Positions 44,525 through 53,866 of a DNA stretch of 64,000 nt are shown one piece after another. Source of the DNA: Bacteroidia bacterium (lineage in GTDB: Bacteria; Bacteroidota; Bacteroidia; NS11-12g; UBA9320); contig JADLGN010000015.1 in NCBI GenBank assembly GCA_020849295.1, positions 1-64,000 on the forward strand. The letters run 5' to 3'. How positions within the stretch are numbered: position 1 is the stretch's first letter; each line of letters starts with the position of its first letter. The notes under the pieces are model-generated. The model was not told the DNA's origin. It made no database searches and was given only the letters and a program-made list of their open reading frames with translations. The position numbers and the translations under genes were made by a program.

Positions 44525-44543
44525 CACCCCTGTTTGAAGAATT

Positions 44544-45065
44544 GTGGAAATGCTGAAGGATTATAATATAGAAATTGCCAAAATTAAATCAGGACACAGT
44601 GAGGTAAATTTCAATATTGATAGAAATTTTTTCAGTCTTAAAGCAAATTCACTTATTTCAGATGGCAACATTAGCGTTCTTTTAAATATATTTAAAAAGG
44701 AAGGATTATTTAGCTTTAAGTTTTCAGTTAAAGGTACAATTAGTACACAATGCGATATATGCCTTGATGATATTGAAATGCTTATTGAAGGAGAAGAAAC
44801 AATTTTTTATAAAATTACTGAAACTCCGAAACAAAGTGATGATGAATTTGTGTATATTGACGATAGTATTTTTAAAATAAATGTTTACGACAATATTTAC
44901 GAAATAATTTGCACAACTGTTCCCATGGTAAAAAGTTGTGAAAAAAATTCATTAACCCCTAAAAGTTGTAATCCTCAAATGTTAAAATATATTTCGAATA
45001 ACAATGATGATAATGATGAAAAAAAAATAACAACAAATTCAATAAAGGATAACTTAAATAGATAA
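44544..45065 (+). CDS. yceD: YceD/DUF177-family protein
   Basis: 173 aa from GTG at 44544 (ATG at 44550 is an alternative two codons in). The DUF177 core FKFSVKGTISTQCDICLDDIEMLI has the typical CxxC pair. YceD proteins always sit before rpmF and plsX and are linked to ribosome or 23S rRNA processing. Here rpmF follows after 15 bases, confirming the call. The C-terminus is rich in Asn, Asp and Lys. Confidence 0.85.
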   Translation: MEMLKDYNIEIAKIKSGHSEVNFNIDRNFFSLKANSLISDGNISVLLNIFKKEGLFSFKFSVKGTISTQCDICLDDIEMLIEGEETIFYKITETPKQSDDEFVYIDDSIFKINVYDNIYEIICTTVPMVKSCEKNSLTPKSCNPQMLKYISNNNDDNDEKKITTNSIKDNLNR

Positions 45066-45080
45066 TATAATTAAAAAATT

Positions 45081-45263
45081 ATGGCACATCCAAAGCGAAA
45101 AATTTCGAAAACAAGAAGAGATAAAAGAAGAACTCACGACGTTCTTGAATTTAAACAATTGTACAAAGATCCTAAATCAGGAGATATTTCATTGTTTCAT
45201 AGAGTAAATATGGAAACAGGTATGTACAGAGGAGTACAGGTTCTTGAACCAAAAAAGAAATAA
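45081..45263 (+). CDS. rpmF: Ribosomal protein L32
   Basis: 60-aa large-subunit protein. AHPKRKISKTRRDKRRTH is the conserved N-terminus. The C-terminal half lacks every cysteine of the zinc-binding form (SGDISLFHRVNMETGMYRG), so this is a zinc-independent L32. It lies between yceD and plsX as usual. Confidence 0.95.
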   Translation: MAHPKRKISKTRRDKRRTHDVLEFKQLYKDPKSGDISLFHRVNMETGMYRGVQVLEPKKK

Positions 45264-45301
45264 TTTTTCAATTTTTTTTTAAATAAAGAGAGAAGTAATT
45301 A

Positions 45302-46246
45302 ATGGCTAATATCCGTATAGGGTTAGATGCAATGGGCGGTGACCACACACCGTTTGAATCTGTTAAAGGAGCATTTAAAACTTCGGTACTTGCCGAGTTT
45401 GCCGATGTTGATATTGTACTTATTGGCAATAAACCTGAAATTGATCACACACTTTCAGAACAAGGAATTTCAAAAACATTCGAAATTATTCATGCTCCCG
45501 ACACTATAATGATGGGAGAACATCCAACCAAAGCAATTTCACAAAAAAGAAATTCGAGTATTATGGTTGGATTAAAAATGCTTATGGAAGGTCATATTGA
45601 TGGATTTGCCAGTGCAGGCAATACCGGAGCTATGATGGTTGGTTCGCTTTATACAGTAAAAACAATTGAAGGTATTTTCAGACCAGCAATTTCTACCATT
45701 TTACCTCGTTTATCAGGCAAACATGGCTTAATGCTTGATGTTGGGGCAAATGCTGATGTAAAACCTGATATGCTTGTACAATTTGCTAATATTGGTTCTA
45801 TTTATGCAAACCTGATTATGGGAATAGAAAACCCAAAAGTAGGATTATTAAGCATTGGTGAAGAAAAAGAAAAAGGAAATATTTTAACTCAGGCTACATA
45901 TCCATTACTTGAAGATGACAGATTTATTAACTTTATTGGAAATGTTGAAGGACGAGATTTGTTTACTGACAAAGCAAATGTAATAGTATGCGACGGCTTT
46001 ACAGGTAATGTTGTATTAAAGGCATGTGAAAGCATGTTTTACAGCTTAATGAAACGTGGAATTAAAGACGATTACCTGAATCAGTTTAATTTTGAAAATT
46101 ATGGAGGTTCGCCTATTCTTGGTGTAAATAAACCTGTTATGATAGGTCATGGAATTTCAAAAGCAAAAACTTTTGTAAATATGCTTAAACTAACCCGCGA
46201 AATTGTTGAGTCTAATCTGATTGACAGTATAAAAGCTCAATTGTAA
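45302..46246 (+). CDS. plsX: Phosphate acyltransferase PlsX
   Basis: 314 aa. It makes acyl-phosphate from acyl-ACP for phospholipid synthesis. IRIGLDAMGGDHTP at the start, HPTKAISQKRNSSI, DGFASAGNTGAMM and VCDGFTGNVVLKACE are hallmark blocks. Length is normal. It is preceded by rpmF and followed by fabH, the classic lipid cluster. Confidence 0.95.
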   Translation: MANIRIGLDAMGGDHTPFESVKGAFKTSVLAEFADVDIVLIGNKPEIDHTLSEQGISKTFEIIHAPDTIMMGEHPTKAISQKRNSSIMVGLKMLMEGHIDGFASAGNTGAMMVGSLYTVKTIEGIFRPAISTILPRLSGKHGLMLDVGANADVKPDMLVQFANIGSIYANLIMGIENPKVGLLSIGEEKEKGNILTQATYPLLEDDRFINFIGNVEGRDLFTDKANVIVCDGFTGNVVLKACESMFYSLMKRGIKDDYLNQFNFENYGGSPILGVNKPVMIGHGISKAKTFVNMLKLTREIVESNLIDSIKAQL

Positions 46247-46284
46247 TTTGAAAAAAATATTTCTCAATATTTTATTCAATCAAC

Positions 46285-46292
46285 TAAATTTG
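46285..46292 (+). promoter_or_regulatory. -7 promoter element of fabH
   Basis: TAAATTTG in the 77-base plsX-fabH gap, 31 bases before the fabH ATG, suggesting separate transcription of fabH. Confidence 0.5.
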
Positions 46293-46323
46293 CCAACTTA
46301 AATTTTTTAATAATAAAATTATA

Positions 46324-47319
46324 ATGTCTAAAATTCAGGCTGCAATTACTGCTGTAGGTGGCTATGTTCCCGAAAAAATATTAACAAACAAAGATTTGGA
46401 AACAATGGTAGAAACTACAGATGAGTGGATAAAAACCCGTACAGGTATTGAAGAAAGAAGAATTCTCGAAGAAGGAAAGGGAATGTCATATATGGCTACC
46501 AAAGCTGTAGAAATGCTTTTGAAAAAAAGAGGTATTAGTGCTTTGGAAATTGAACTTGTAATTTGCTGCACAGTAACCGGCGATCTTGTATTTCCGGCAA
46601 CTTCCAATATAGTTTGCGATTTGACAGGTATGAAAAATGCTTGGGGCTATGATTTATCTGCTGCTTGTTCAGGGTTTTTATTCGGGCTTGAAACGGGTTC
46701 TAAGTTTATTGAATCAGGAAAATACAAAAAAGTAATAGTAATTGGTGGCGATAAAATGTCAGCCATTATAGATTATAAAGACAGAAATACTTGTATAATA
46801 TTTGGTGATGGTTGTGGTGCTGTACTTTTAGAGCCAAATACAGAAGGACTTGGCGTGATAGATGGAATACTAAGGGTAGATGGTGCAGGTAGAGAATTTC
46901 TTCATCAAAAAGCTGGAGGTTCATTAAAACCACCTACTCACCAAACAATTGATAACCGCGAACATTACGTTTATCAGGAAGGTAAAACCGTGTTTAAATT
47001 TGCTGTAACAAATATGGCAGAAGTGAGCCACGAAATAATGAAAAGAAATAACCTTACAGCCAACGATGTTAATTTTCTTGTAGCTCATCAGGCAAACAAA
47101 CGTATTATTGATGCAACAGCAGACAGGATGGGAGTAAGTTCTGAAAAAGTATTAATGAATATTCAGAAATACGGAAATACTACTAATGGTACTTTGCCTC
47201 TATTGCTTTGGAATTTTGAAAACGAATTGAAAAAAGGAGATAATCTTATAGTTTCAACTTTTGGCGGAGGTTTTACTTGGGGCTCAATGTACATTAAGTG
47301 GGCTTACAATTCAAATTAA
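46324..47319 (+). CDS. fabH: 3-oxoacyl-ACP synthase III
   Basis: 331-aa condensing enzyme that starts fatty acid synthesis from acyl-CoA and malonyl-ACP. The catalytic triad is Cys in DLSAACSGFLFGL, His in VAHQANKRIID and Asn in YGNTTNGTLPLL. The end STFGGGFTWGSMYIKW is normal. The last 39 bases of the gene, including the stop, are duplicated at 52987-53025, so this copy may have had its 3' end replaced by that of an integrated element without damage. Confidence 0.95.
   Translation: MSKIQAAITAVGGYVPEKILTNKDLETMVETTDEWIKTRTGIEERRILEEGKGMSYMATKAVEMLLKKRGISALEIELVICCTVTGDLVFPATSNIVCDLTGMKNAWGYDLSAACSGFLFGLETGSKFIESGKYKKVIVIGGDKMSAIIDYKDRNTCIIFGDGCGAVLLEPNTEGLGVIDGILRVDGAGREFLHQKAGGSLKPPTHQTIDNREHYVYQEGKTVFKFAVTNMAEVSHEIMKRNNLTANDVNFLVAHQANKRIIDATADRMGVSSEKVLMNIQKYGNTTNGTLPLLLWNFENELKKGDNLIVSTFGGGFTWGSMYIKWAYNSN
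47281..47319 (+). repeat. Direct repeat, left copy (fabH 3' end; putative attL)
   Basis: 39 bases from GGCTCAATG to the fabH stop TAA. It matches 52987-53025 at 38 of 39 positions; the only difference is T to A in ACATTAAG versus ACATAAAG. The repeat stops exactly at the stop codon, and flanks on both sides differ. Confidence 0.8.
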
Positions 47320-47977
47320 AAAAATTCAATATATTTGATAGAGTATTTGGATAGGAGCAGGTAGGTTTAGTAATTCAGAATATTTGCGATTGTACAAAGT
47401 ATTAAAAGAAATATTTGAATAAAAGCAGGCTCTATCGCAAAGAACAAATAAAAGATTCTTCCACAAACTAATTATGAAAAGAAAAACAGAATACCTATTC
47501 CGACTAAAAAATAGTTTATTGACAATTTAAAAGCTAAATAAACTTCATTTAATTCAATAATGATAGCATAACCATGATGAGTTTATTAGGGTTAAGAGTT
47601 TTTTGAAATAAGTCTCAAGCGACTTTGAGTACTTTAAGATTTAAATGCTATGCATTAGGATGTTGGATAAAAAACATGATAGAAAAACTATTTTGAAAAT
47701 AACTGCAATTGATGTAAAACGTAAATGACCGGACAGATTATTTGATATTGTGAGTATTAATAATAGCCCTTTTTACTATTATAATGCATAATCTGAGGTA
47801 AAGAACATGGAGTATTGCAACTAAGCAGCAAACAAAGGTTTTCCCTTAACTGTTATGGAATTAAACCCTGAGAAAACATCTATTTTCGGTTTTGACTTTG
47901 AGGATTTAGTGGTAAAAGATTATGACCCGCATCCGAGGATTAAGTTTTCAATAGCTATATAGATACCAGTATATGCT
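47320..47977. other. Debris region without an intact gene
   Basis: 658 bases with no long ORF. One plus-strand stretch (~47600-47730) reads in pieces like the end of an IS4-type transposase (QATLSTLRFKCYALGCWI, then a Lys/Arg-rich segment) with stops and shifts. A second stretch at 47855-47962 is an open 35-codon piece (MELNPEKTSIFGFDFEDLVV, ending FSIAI). Both are probably remnants, and the identities are weak guesses. Confidence 0.4.
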
Positions 47978-50083
47978 TCAATTTACTATTTGGAATATTC
48001 CGTTGTAAGTTTTGCGGATGCTGTTGCATTGAAACGTGATTATAAATTGATAATAATAGATGCCTTGAGTTTGAGTATTGATATTAATAATTTTATTTAA
48101 TTGAAAACTTGTATTTTTTCCTTGATCTATTTTCTCTCCCCATCTGTTAAAAATAATCCATTCTATTTCCTTAATATTAGATGGGTCATTTATTTCCCAG
48201 TTTTCATTTATTTGGTCGCCATTTGGGGTAATGGCGTTAGGAATAAATAACTCTGTTTTCTTTTCGGAATATAACACCTCAAACATTTCACCCATGGATT
48301 GACATTTATTGTAAAATTTGACTTCATAATTTCCCGGAATACTTATAACCCTATTTAATGAACGATGCCCATCACTCCATTTGTAGCTTGAATAAGCAGG
48401 TAAGGTAAATGCTGTGGAAAAGGCTTCATTTTCATTACACAAAACAACATGAGGATAGTTTACCTGTGATTTTAGTTCATTAATTACACTTACTGTAAAT
48501 GTATCATTATATATTTGGCAACCATCTGTATAGCTTACCGAGTAAAAACCTTGATTGCTTACGTTAAGTTTGTTTCCCTTTGCACCATTACTCCAGTTTA
48601 CATTTTTAAATTTTGCGTCAATTATTATTTCATAAATTTCATTGTAACATAATAACGAATCTTTGATTTTTTCAATTTGCAAAGGAGGAGCAACATAGAT
48701 TACTTTAAGGGCTGAATCCATGGAGTTGCATCGCCACCTGTATATAAGCTGAACAAAATACCTCCCCGCAATACTTGGTTTAAAATCGGGTGATATAGCA
48801 TACGAATTGAGCATGACTCTACCCGTTTCATCCTTTACAACCCAATGATAGGTAGCAAAGCTATCTATATGGTTTGTTTTTAAAGTTAGTGTTTCATTTA
48901 TACAAACCGTATCTTTTGTTTCTATCCTAAAATGGGGATGGTAAAGGGCGGTGTTTGTGATGCTTCTGAATTCACCGAAAGATGGAAATAGTTTACTTAG
49001 TGATAGTTTATATACTGTATCGCTTTCTTTAATTAAGGTATAATCTTTTCCATAATAAGTGCGGATATAAAAATTTTCGTCAGGAAAAAGTGCAAATTGC
49101 GTAAAATGATTATAACCTAATGAACCTTTTTCTAAAATCCCAATTAATTTTTTTGATTTCAAAATAGAGTCCCATTGAAGGTATCTGAACGAATATTGAA
49201 TTACCGAATCGTGGCTTATGTTAAAAAGAAACTGCCCATCGGCAGAAAAGCAAAAGCTGTTATTTTCAGTTTGCAAACAAAAAAATGGATTGCTTGCCCC
49301 TATTTTTAATTTCTGACTATTAAAATGATAAAACTTTGAATATTGTTTTTTGATGCGGTCAGATTCCTTTCTGTCACATAAAGCAATAATATTGCCCTTT
49401 GGTGAAATTGCAGTTATAAAGTTAACATATTCACTGGTATAAATTATGGCTGGATTCCTGTTAAAAGCACTATCAACCTTATAAGCCTTTATTCTAAATT
49501 TTTTGTCAATAATATCAGAGGTTAGTATATAATTAAAATTGCAGGTTGGAGAGTACTCAATATATAGTTGACCCCAATTATACATATCGTCCTTAATGAT
49601 TATGGTATCTAATACTTCCGAGTTTTGATTAAACTTAATAATGTTTATAGAACCGGGATGAATATATTCAACCATAGGTCTGTAAAATTTTGCCAGCAAG
49701 GCATAGACGAATTTTGATTTATTCGTCAAAAAACCTGAATACATAATTTCGTTTTCCTTAGGTGAAAAATAGATGGGTATTCTTTTAGCCATTTTATCAT
49801 AGTAAGTGTTCTCAACCCTTGTTAAAATTGGAGTACCAAAGCTGTCACAGAACTGACTATAATTTGGCATTTTAGATTCTAATGTATCTATTTTGTAGGT
49901 ATAGGTTGTTATCAGTTTTTTGTTAAAATTATAAAAAGAAAGAGAGTTTGTATAATTATAATCTTTTAGGTTGCAAACCGAATTATAATGTTTTACTTGT
50001 GCCAAAGCACCTAAGGGGGCAATTACCCCCCCTACAAAACTGAATAATAAATTAAATATATATGTTTTACTTTTTAATCTCAA
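47978..50083 (-). CDS. T9SS-secreted protein with gliding-motility-type C-terminal domain
   Basis: 701 aa from a TTG at 50083 that overlaps the preceding gene's end by 17 bases; no ATG is available. Signal peptide (FNLLFSFVGGVIAPLGALA). Residues ~40-380 look like a beta-propeller (SPKGNIIALCDRKES, FSADGQFLFNISHDSV). Three Ig/PKD-like modules follow (TYHWVVKDETGRV, VNWSNGAKGNKLNVS, SYKWSDGHRSLNRV). The end is a type B T9SS domain: FIPNAITPNGDQINENW, then WIIFNRWGEKI. Probably a surface or extracellular protein. Its partner gene upstream carries the type A tail. Confidence 0.82.
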   Translation of the reverse strand: MRLKSKTYIFNLLFSFVGGVIAPLGALAQVKHYNSVCNLKDYNYTNSLSFYNFNKKLITTYTYKIDTLESKMPNYSQFCDSFGTPILTRVENTYYDKMAKRIPIYFSPKENEIMYSGFLTNKSKFVYALLAKFYRPMVEYIHPGSINIIKFNQNSEVLDTIIIKDDMYNWGQLYIEYSPTCNFNYILTSDIIDKKFRIKAYKVDSAFNRNPAIIYTSEYVNFITAISPKGNIIALCDRKESDRIKKQYSKFYHFNSQKLKIGASNPFFCLQTENNSFCFSADGQFLFNISHDSVIQYSFRYLQWDSILKSKKLIGILEKGSLGYNHFTQFALFPDENFYIRTYYGKDYTLIKESDTVYKLSLSKLFPSFGEFRSITNTALYHPHFRIETKDTVCINETLTLKTNHIDSFATYHWVVKDETGRVMLNSYAISPDFKPSIAGRYFVQLIYRWRCNSMDSALKVIYVAPPLQIEKIKDSLLCYNEIYEIIIDAKFKNVNWSNGAKGNKLNVSNQGFYSVSYTDGCQIYNDTFTVSVINELKSQVNYPHVVLCNENEAFSTAFTLPAYSSYKWSDGHRSLNRVISIPGNYEVKFYNKCQSMGEMFEVLYSEKKTELFIPNAITPNGDQINENWEINDPSNIKEIEWIIFNRWGEKIDQGKNTSFQLNKIININTQTQGIYYYQFIITFQCNSIRKTYNGIFQIVN

Positions 50084-51659
50084 TTTTAGTGCTAAAGATT
50101 AGTGAACCATCTGTCAAATATAAATAATAAATTCCTTGTTGCCAATTTTCTGTATGAATAGTAATATCACTATTTACTATTTGAGTGATAATGATCTTGC
50201 CAATAGTATTGTAAATTTTTAATTCCCCTTGTATTAAATGGGTAGGTTTTAGAACAGTTATTAATTTATTAGATGGATTGGGATAGCAAATTAAATTATC
50301 AATTTCTGTTTGGGGAGTTGTTCTTTTTTGCAAGTAAATATCGCAGTCTTGGTCGTTGATAGCTTTAAAACGAGCAGCACTTATTATAAATATAGTATTG
50401 GTTCCATAGCCGCAGGCATTTTTAGCTCTTATGGTAAGTGTTACATCTGAATTTGGATTAGCTGCCCAAGTTGGTCCAAACTCTTCAAAGTTTGTACCTA
50501 TTGTACCCCCTTCTAACGTAAAACTCGTGGTTCCATTATCAAATATCCATTCAAATTCTGAGCCTTCTTCGGCATTGGTAATCTCAAAAATTACATTTCT
50601 GGTAGCCACGCAAAGGTCGCCCAAGCCACCATCCCAAGTCCAGGTTGGTTTGGCAGGTACTTTGTAAGGTATTAATACCCGATGAGTTTTAGTTGAACTT
50701 CCACAGGGAGTTGTTGCCGTTACGGAAATATCAACATAACCGTTATTATCATCTGGGGTTGCTGTGGCTATTATACCAAGACAATTCAGATTGGGAGTAA
50801 AAGTAGTTACAGAAGGAAGACCTCCGCCCTTTGTATTACCACTAGTGTATCCCCAAGTATAAATGGTTGCTGTCGTGCATGTATTAATTGGTTTAACACA
50901 AAAATTAAAATTAAGGGTATTGCAAGCCTTCGTTACCTAAGGAAGACTTGGTGCAATATCCTCCTCAATTATTGGAAGTCTGCTTACATTTAAAATACCC
51001 ACAGCTTTGGTTTCAAAATTACAGCCGGTGTAGCCGGAGGTAACCTTAACCTGCTGTGATGAACCCGTACTTCCCGCCGTAGCTGTAATGGAAGAACCTG
51101 TATTGCTGCCAATAATTTCCCATCCGGTGGCGGTGGACACTTCCCAAAAAAGACTGGTTTGTCCAAATGTATTTCCAACTGAAAAGGTTTTATTCGATAC
51201 ATCGCAGCAAGCAATATTTGTCGGACCACTTATTATTAAAGGTGTTGGGCATTTTATTGTAATGTTTTTTGTGGTTGCTTGCTCGGTAACATTTTCTACG
51301 CAGGTAGTAATATCATTTATAGTTACAGGCGTAAAAGTATGACATTTGGCTGTAAATTTTAAACTTACATAATTCCCATTACCGCAGTTCCATTTAATGT
51401 TGGTAGTAAGGGATGAAGAATTCTCGATTACCGCTGCACCAGCTGGTATTGCACTCCATCCATCATTGGTAACAAAAGAATGTTTTACCGGTCCACTTGT
51501 GGGAGTGCAGGGGACATCAGCACAAAATCCGCTTACTTGCGTAAAAGTATAGGAGATATTTTCATTTGTACATGGGTCGGCTGTGCCTGAGATTGTTTGT
51601 GAGTAGGAACAAAATGTAATTCCAATTAACAACAGTGTAGTTACAGTTATTTTTTTCAT
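50067..51659 (-). pseudogene. T9SS-secreted Ig-like protein split by an in-frame amber codon
   Basis: One reading frame runs from the ATG at 51659 (MKKITVTTLLLIGITF, signal peptide) to 50067, broken only by TAG at 50937-50939 (codon 241). Upstream the frame ends PIIEEDIAPSLP; after TAG it resumes VTKACNTLNFNFCVKP and continues through Ig-like modules (TPDDNNGYVDISVTATTPCG, IFDNGTTSFTLEGG) to a type A T9SS sorting domain (CYPNPSNKLITVLKP). No frameshift is needed, so a single C-to-T change (CAG to TAG) would explain it. It encodes a ~530-aa surface protein, now probably truncated and lacking its sorting tail. The gene after it overlaps its end. Confidence 0.75.
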
Positions 51660-51802
51660 AATTATTTTATTAATGTAGCAAAGGTGCAATAACAAAATGA
51701 ATATTAAGTCCTGATTTTTAGAATTATTAATCAAAATTTGGAATAAATTTGGAAAAATTTTGCTAAACTAAATTTATTTCTGATTTTTGAAACATATATC
51801 TT

Positions 51803-52105
51803 ATGTATAACTTAAAAAAATATAGAAATTCACTTAGTATGAGTTCGAAAGAAGTAGCGGATTACTTAAATATGTCAACAAGTGCCTATAGTGCACTGGA
51901 GAGCGGTGTAACCAAGCTGGATATAGAACGGGCTGCCAAATTATCAAAGCTTTATGGAATAAAAATAGACGAATTAATAAATCCACACAATCAAATACTT
52001 GAAATTGTAGAGAACTTCTATAAGGCCGAAATTACGGACATCAAGAATGATTTATCAGAAATTAAAGAATCACTTACACAAATAAAAAACAAATTAGAAA
52101 TATGA
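51803..52105 (+). CDS. XRE-family transcriptional regulator
   Basis: 100 aa. The helix-turn-helix occupies residues ~1-60 (LKKYRNSLSMSSKEVADYLN, MSTSAYSALESGVTKLD). The rest is a C-terminal coiled coil (AEITDIKNDLSEIKESLTQI), likely for dimerisation. It is divergent from the secreted genes and its stop overlaps the next start by four bases (ATGA). It could control either neighbour. Confidence 0.85.
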   Translation: MYNLKKYRNSLSMSSKEVADYLNMSTSAYSALESGVTKLDIERAAKLSKLYGIKIDELINPHNQILEIVENFYKAEITDIKNDLSEIKESLTQIKNKLEI

Positions 52106-52827
52106 AAAATTTACTCATTTTTATCTTATGCATTTTTTTAACCATTCTCACTATGGCTCAAACCAAAGAAATATTAATTGGTTCAGGCGTTCTTATTAAT
52201 GGATACACCGGGAATGTGATGTATAGAAAATTTAAACCTGATATGCAAACGGCTTTACGATTTCAAATGAATACTTTTAACCTGAATTATGGCTCTAGAG
52301 AACCATTCAAGTCTAACTTATATAACATAAATGCTGTTTCCAATAACTTAAAGACAGATAAATCCTACTCCTTTGGTGTTGGTTTATTTTTTGGAAAACA
52401 AAAAAATATAAACACCTTAGAAAAATTTCAATTTTACAAAGGGTTTGATATTGGCTTTACAAGTGCCAGATATATAAATAATACTACAGAAAATATTAAT
52501 TATTCGTATAGTTTTGACACCACAAGAGTAAGCAGTGCTCACAGAAAAGAATCTAAACAAACCGATCTTAGCATAAATTATACTCAGTTTATCGGGGTTC
52601 AATATCAAATTGTACCCAATCTATATCTATCACTTGAACCAAGTCTTGGTTTTGAAATAAAAAGAATTGTATTTGGAAACACTTCAAAACGATATAATAT
52701 TACAGACCAAACCATTGAAGACACCCAAAATTCTGAAACCTACAATCCGAGAATTAATTATAGTTTAAAAGTTAATCCTTCAGCCAGACTTTGGATTACC
52801 TATAGGTTGAAAGGCAAGAACCAATAA
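52102..52827 (+). CDS. Outer-membrane beta-barrel-like protein, unknown
   Basis: 241 aa. Signal peptide (LLIFILCIFLTILTMAQ). The mature part has alternating beta strands typical of small barrels: SYSFGVGLFFGKQKN, FQFYKGFDIGFTSARYI, LSINYTQFIGVQYQIVPNLY, ending RLWITYRLKGKNQ. Translationally coupled to the XRE regulator. No further identity. About 160 bases without a gene follow before the right repeat. Confidence 0.65.
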   Translation: MKNLLIFILCIFLTILTMAQTKEILIGSGVLINGYTGNVMYRKFKPDMQTALRFQMNTFNLNYGSREPFKSNLYNINAVSNNLKTDKSYSFGVGLFFGKQKNINTLEKFQFYKGFDIGFTSARYINNTTENINYSYSFDTTRVSSAHRKESKQTDLSINYTQFIGVQYQIVPNLYLSLEPSLGFEIKRIVFGNTSKRYNITDQTIEDTQNSETYNPRINYSLKVNPSARLWITYRLKGKNQ

Positions 52828-52986
52828 TTTTGTATATTATCCCAGGTTATTTACTATCCATAAATTCCGATACCACATTCTTTTCTTTTTTCTATCAATC
52901 CATATTCTACAATATCTTTAATGAAATATAGTATTAAAATTAGCGGTAAGGTGTTTGGCAGATTATTTACAAATTTCAGCCAAAAG

Positions 52987-53025
52987 GCTCAATGTACATA
53001 AAGTGGGCTTACAATTCAAATTAAG
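52987..53025 (+). repeat. Direct repeat, right copy (displaced fabH 3' end; putative attR)
   Basis: 38 of 39 bases match the fabH 3' end at 47281-47319, including the stop codon. It sits six bases from the stop of the convergent DUF4249-like gene and is not attached to any coding frame of its own. Confidence 0.8.
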
Positions 53026-53031
53026 TTTTGT

Positions 53032-53862
53032 TTACCTTATTTTATTTTCAACTGAATAAGAGTAATATGCACCGAAACAACCTAAGCCCCCTTTAATATT
53101 ACTAAAAATAATATTTGGCTCACTAAAGATTCCAAAACTATTTTGTGCATTTTGAAGAGTTTTATGATATTGAAAATAATTGTAATCAGAATTAATAATA
53201 TATGCTTTTACATATATAGGTTCATTACTGAATGAATATAAACTATTTGTATAGTAATTATCGTTTTTAATTTCATTTTTACTTTTAAAATCTCCTTGAA
53301 CGTATTCATCATATTCTGAATAAACATTTATCTCACTTGAAATTCTATAATAGTTGTTTTGTGAGTTACTGTGATTATTGTATTTGTAAGTATATTCTAT
53401 TATTGTTTCATCCCAGCTATTTGTCATTGAATCTACTTTGTATAGTGCAAGAGTATTATTTTGTGTTGCGGGAACTGTACAATTTGCAAATACATTTTTA
53501 CCGTCAAGTAATTTTACTTGAAGATAATAGGTTTCTCCTTTGTTTATTTTAAATTTTGAAGTACTTATGGTGTAAAGTTCCAAATTATTATTCCATTCAA
53601 GTGTATCTGAAATATTATTATTATAAATTATAACAGATGCATTATTTATCAATTCAGGTTTTGTTGAATAAGATGTGCCAATTACAGGTAAGCTCCAGCT
53701 AAGCATTGCTTTTACTGTATCGTCGTCAGGCGAAATAAAACATTGAACTACAATTTGTTTTTCTACTTGCTTAATTTTAACATTTGTAGCTACATCTTCG
53801 CATGAGTAAAGAAATAAAGCAGAAATTAATATATATATAAATTTGTTAAAATATTGTTTCAT
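53032..53862 (-). CDS. DUF4249-like lipoprotein
   Basis: 276 aa with lipobox FLYSC (Cys ~21). The N-terminal strand KQIVVQCFISPDDDTVKAML, the two-strand VPATQNN region and the pairing with a TonB receptor four bases away fit DUF4249 proteins. These accompany CarboxypepD_reg-type TonB receptors in Bacteroidota. It is probably the surface lipoprotein partner of that receptor; the substrate is unknown. The C-terminus (GGLGCFGAYYSYSVENK) is typical for the family. Confidence 0.8.
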   Translation of the reverse strand: MKQYFNKFIYILISALFLYSCEDVATNVKIKQVEKQIVVQCFISPDDDTVKAMLSWSLPVIGTSYSTKPELINNASVIIYNNNISDTLEWNNNLELYTISTSKFKINKGETYYLQVKLLDGKNVFANCTVPATQNNTLALYKVDSMTNSWDETIIEYTYKYNNHSNSQNNYYRISSEINVYSEYDEYVQGDFKSKNEIKNDNYYTNSLYSFSNEPIYVKAYIINSDYNYFQYHKTLQNAQNSFGIFSEPNIIFSNIKGGLGCFGAYYSYSVENKIR

Positions 53863-53866
53863 TATT

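Larger units (their letters stand above)
47281..53025. mobile_element. Putative genomic island in the fabH 3' end
   Basis: About 5.7 kb lie between two 39-base direct repeats of the fabH 3' end. Cargo: two T9SS-type secreted proteins, an XRE regulator, an outer-membrane-like protein and, at the left, gene debris. The intact gene end plus a displaced copy of it is the usual footprint of site-specific integration. No recombinase is visible, so the island would now be immobile, or it was formed another way. Confidence 0.6.
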
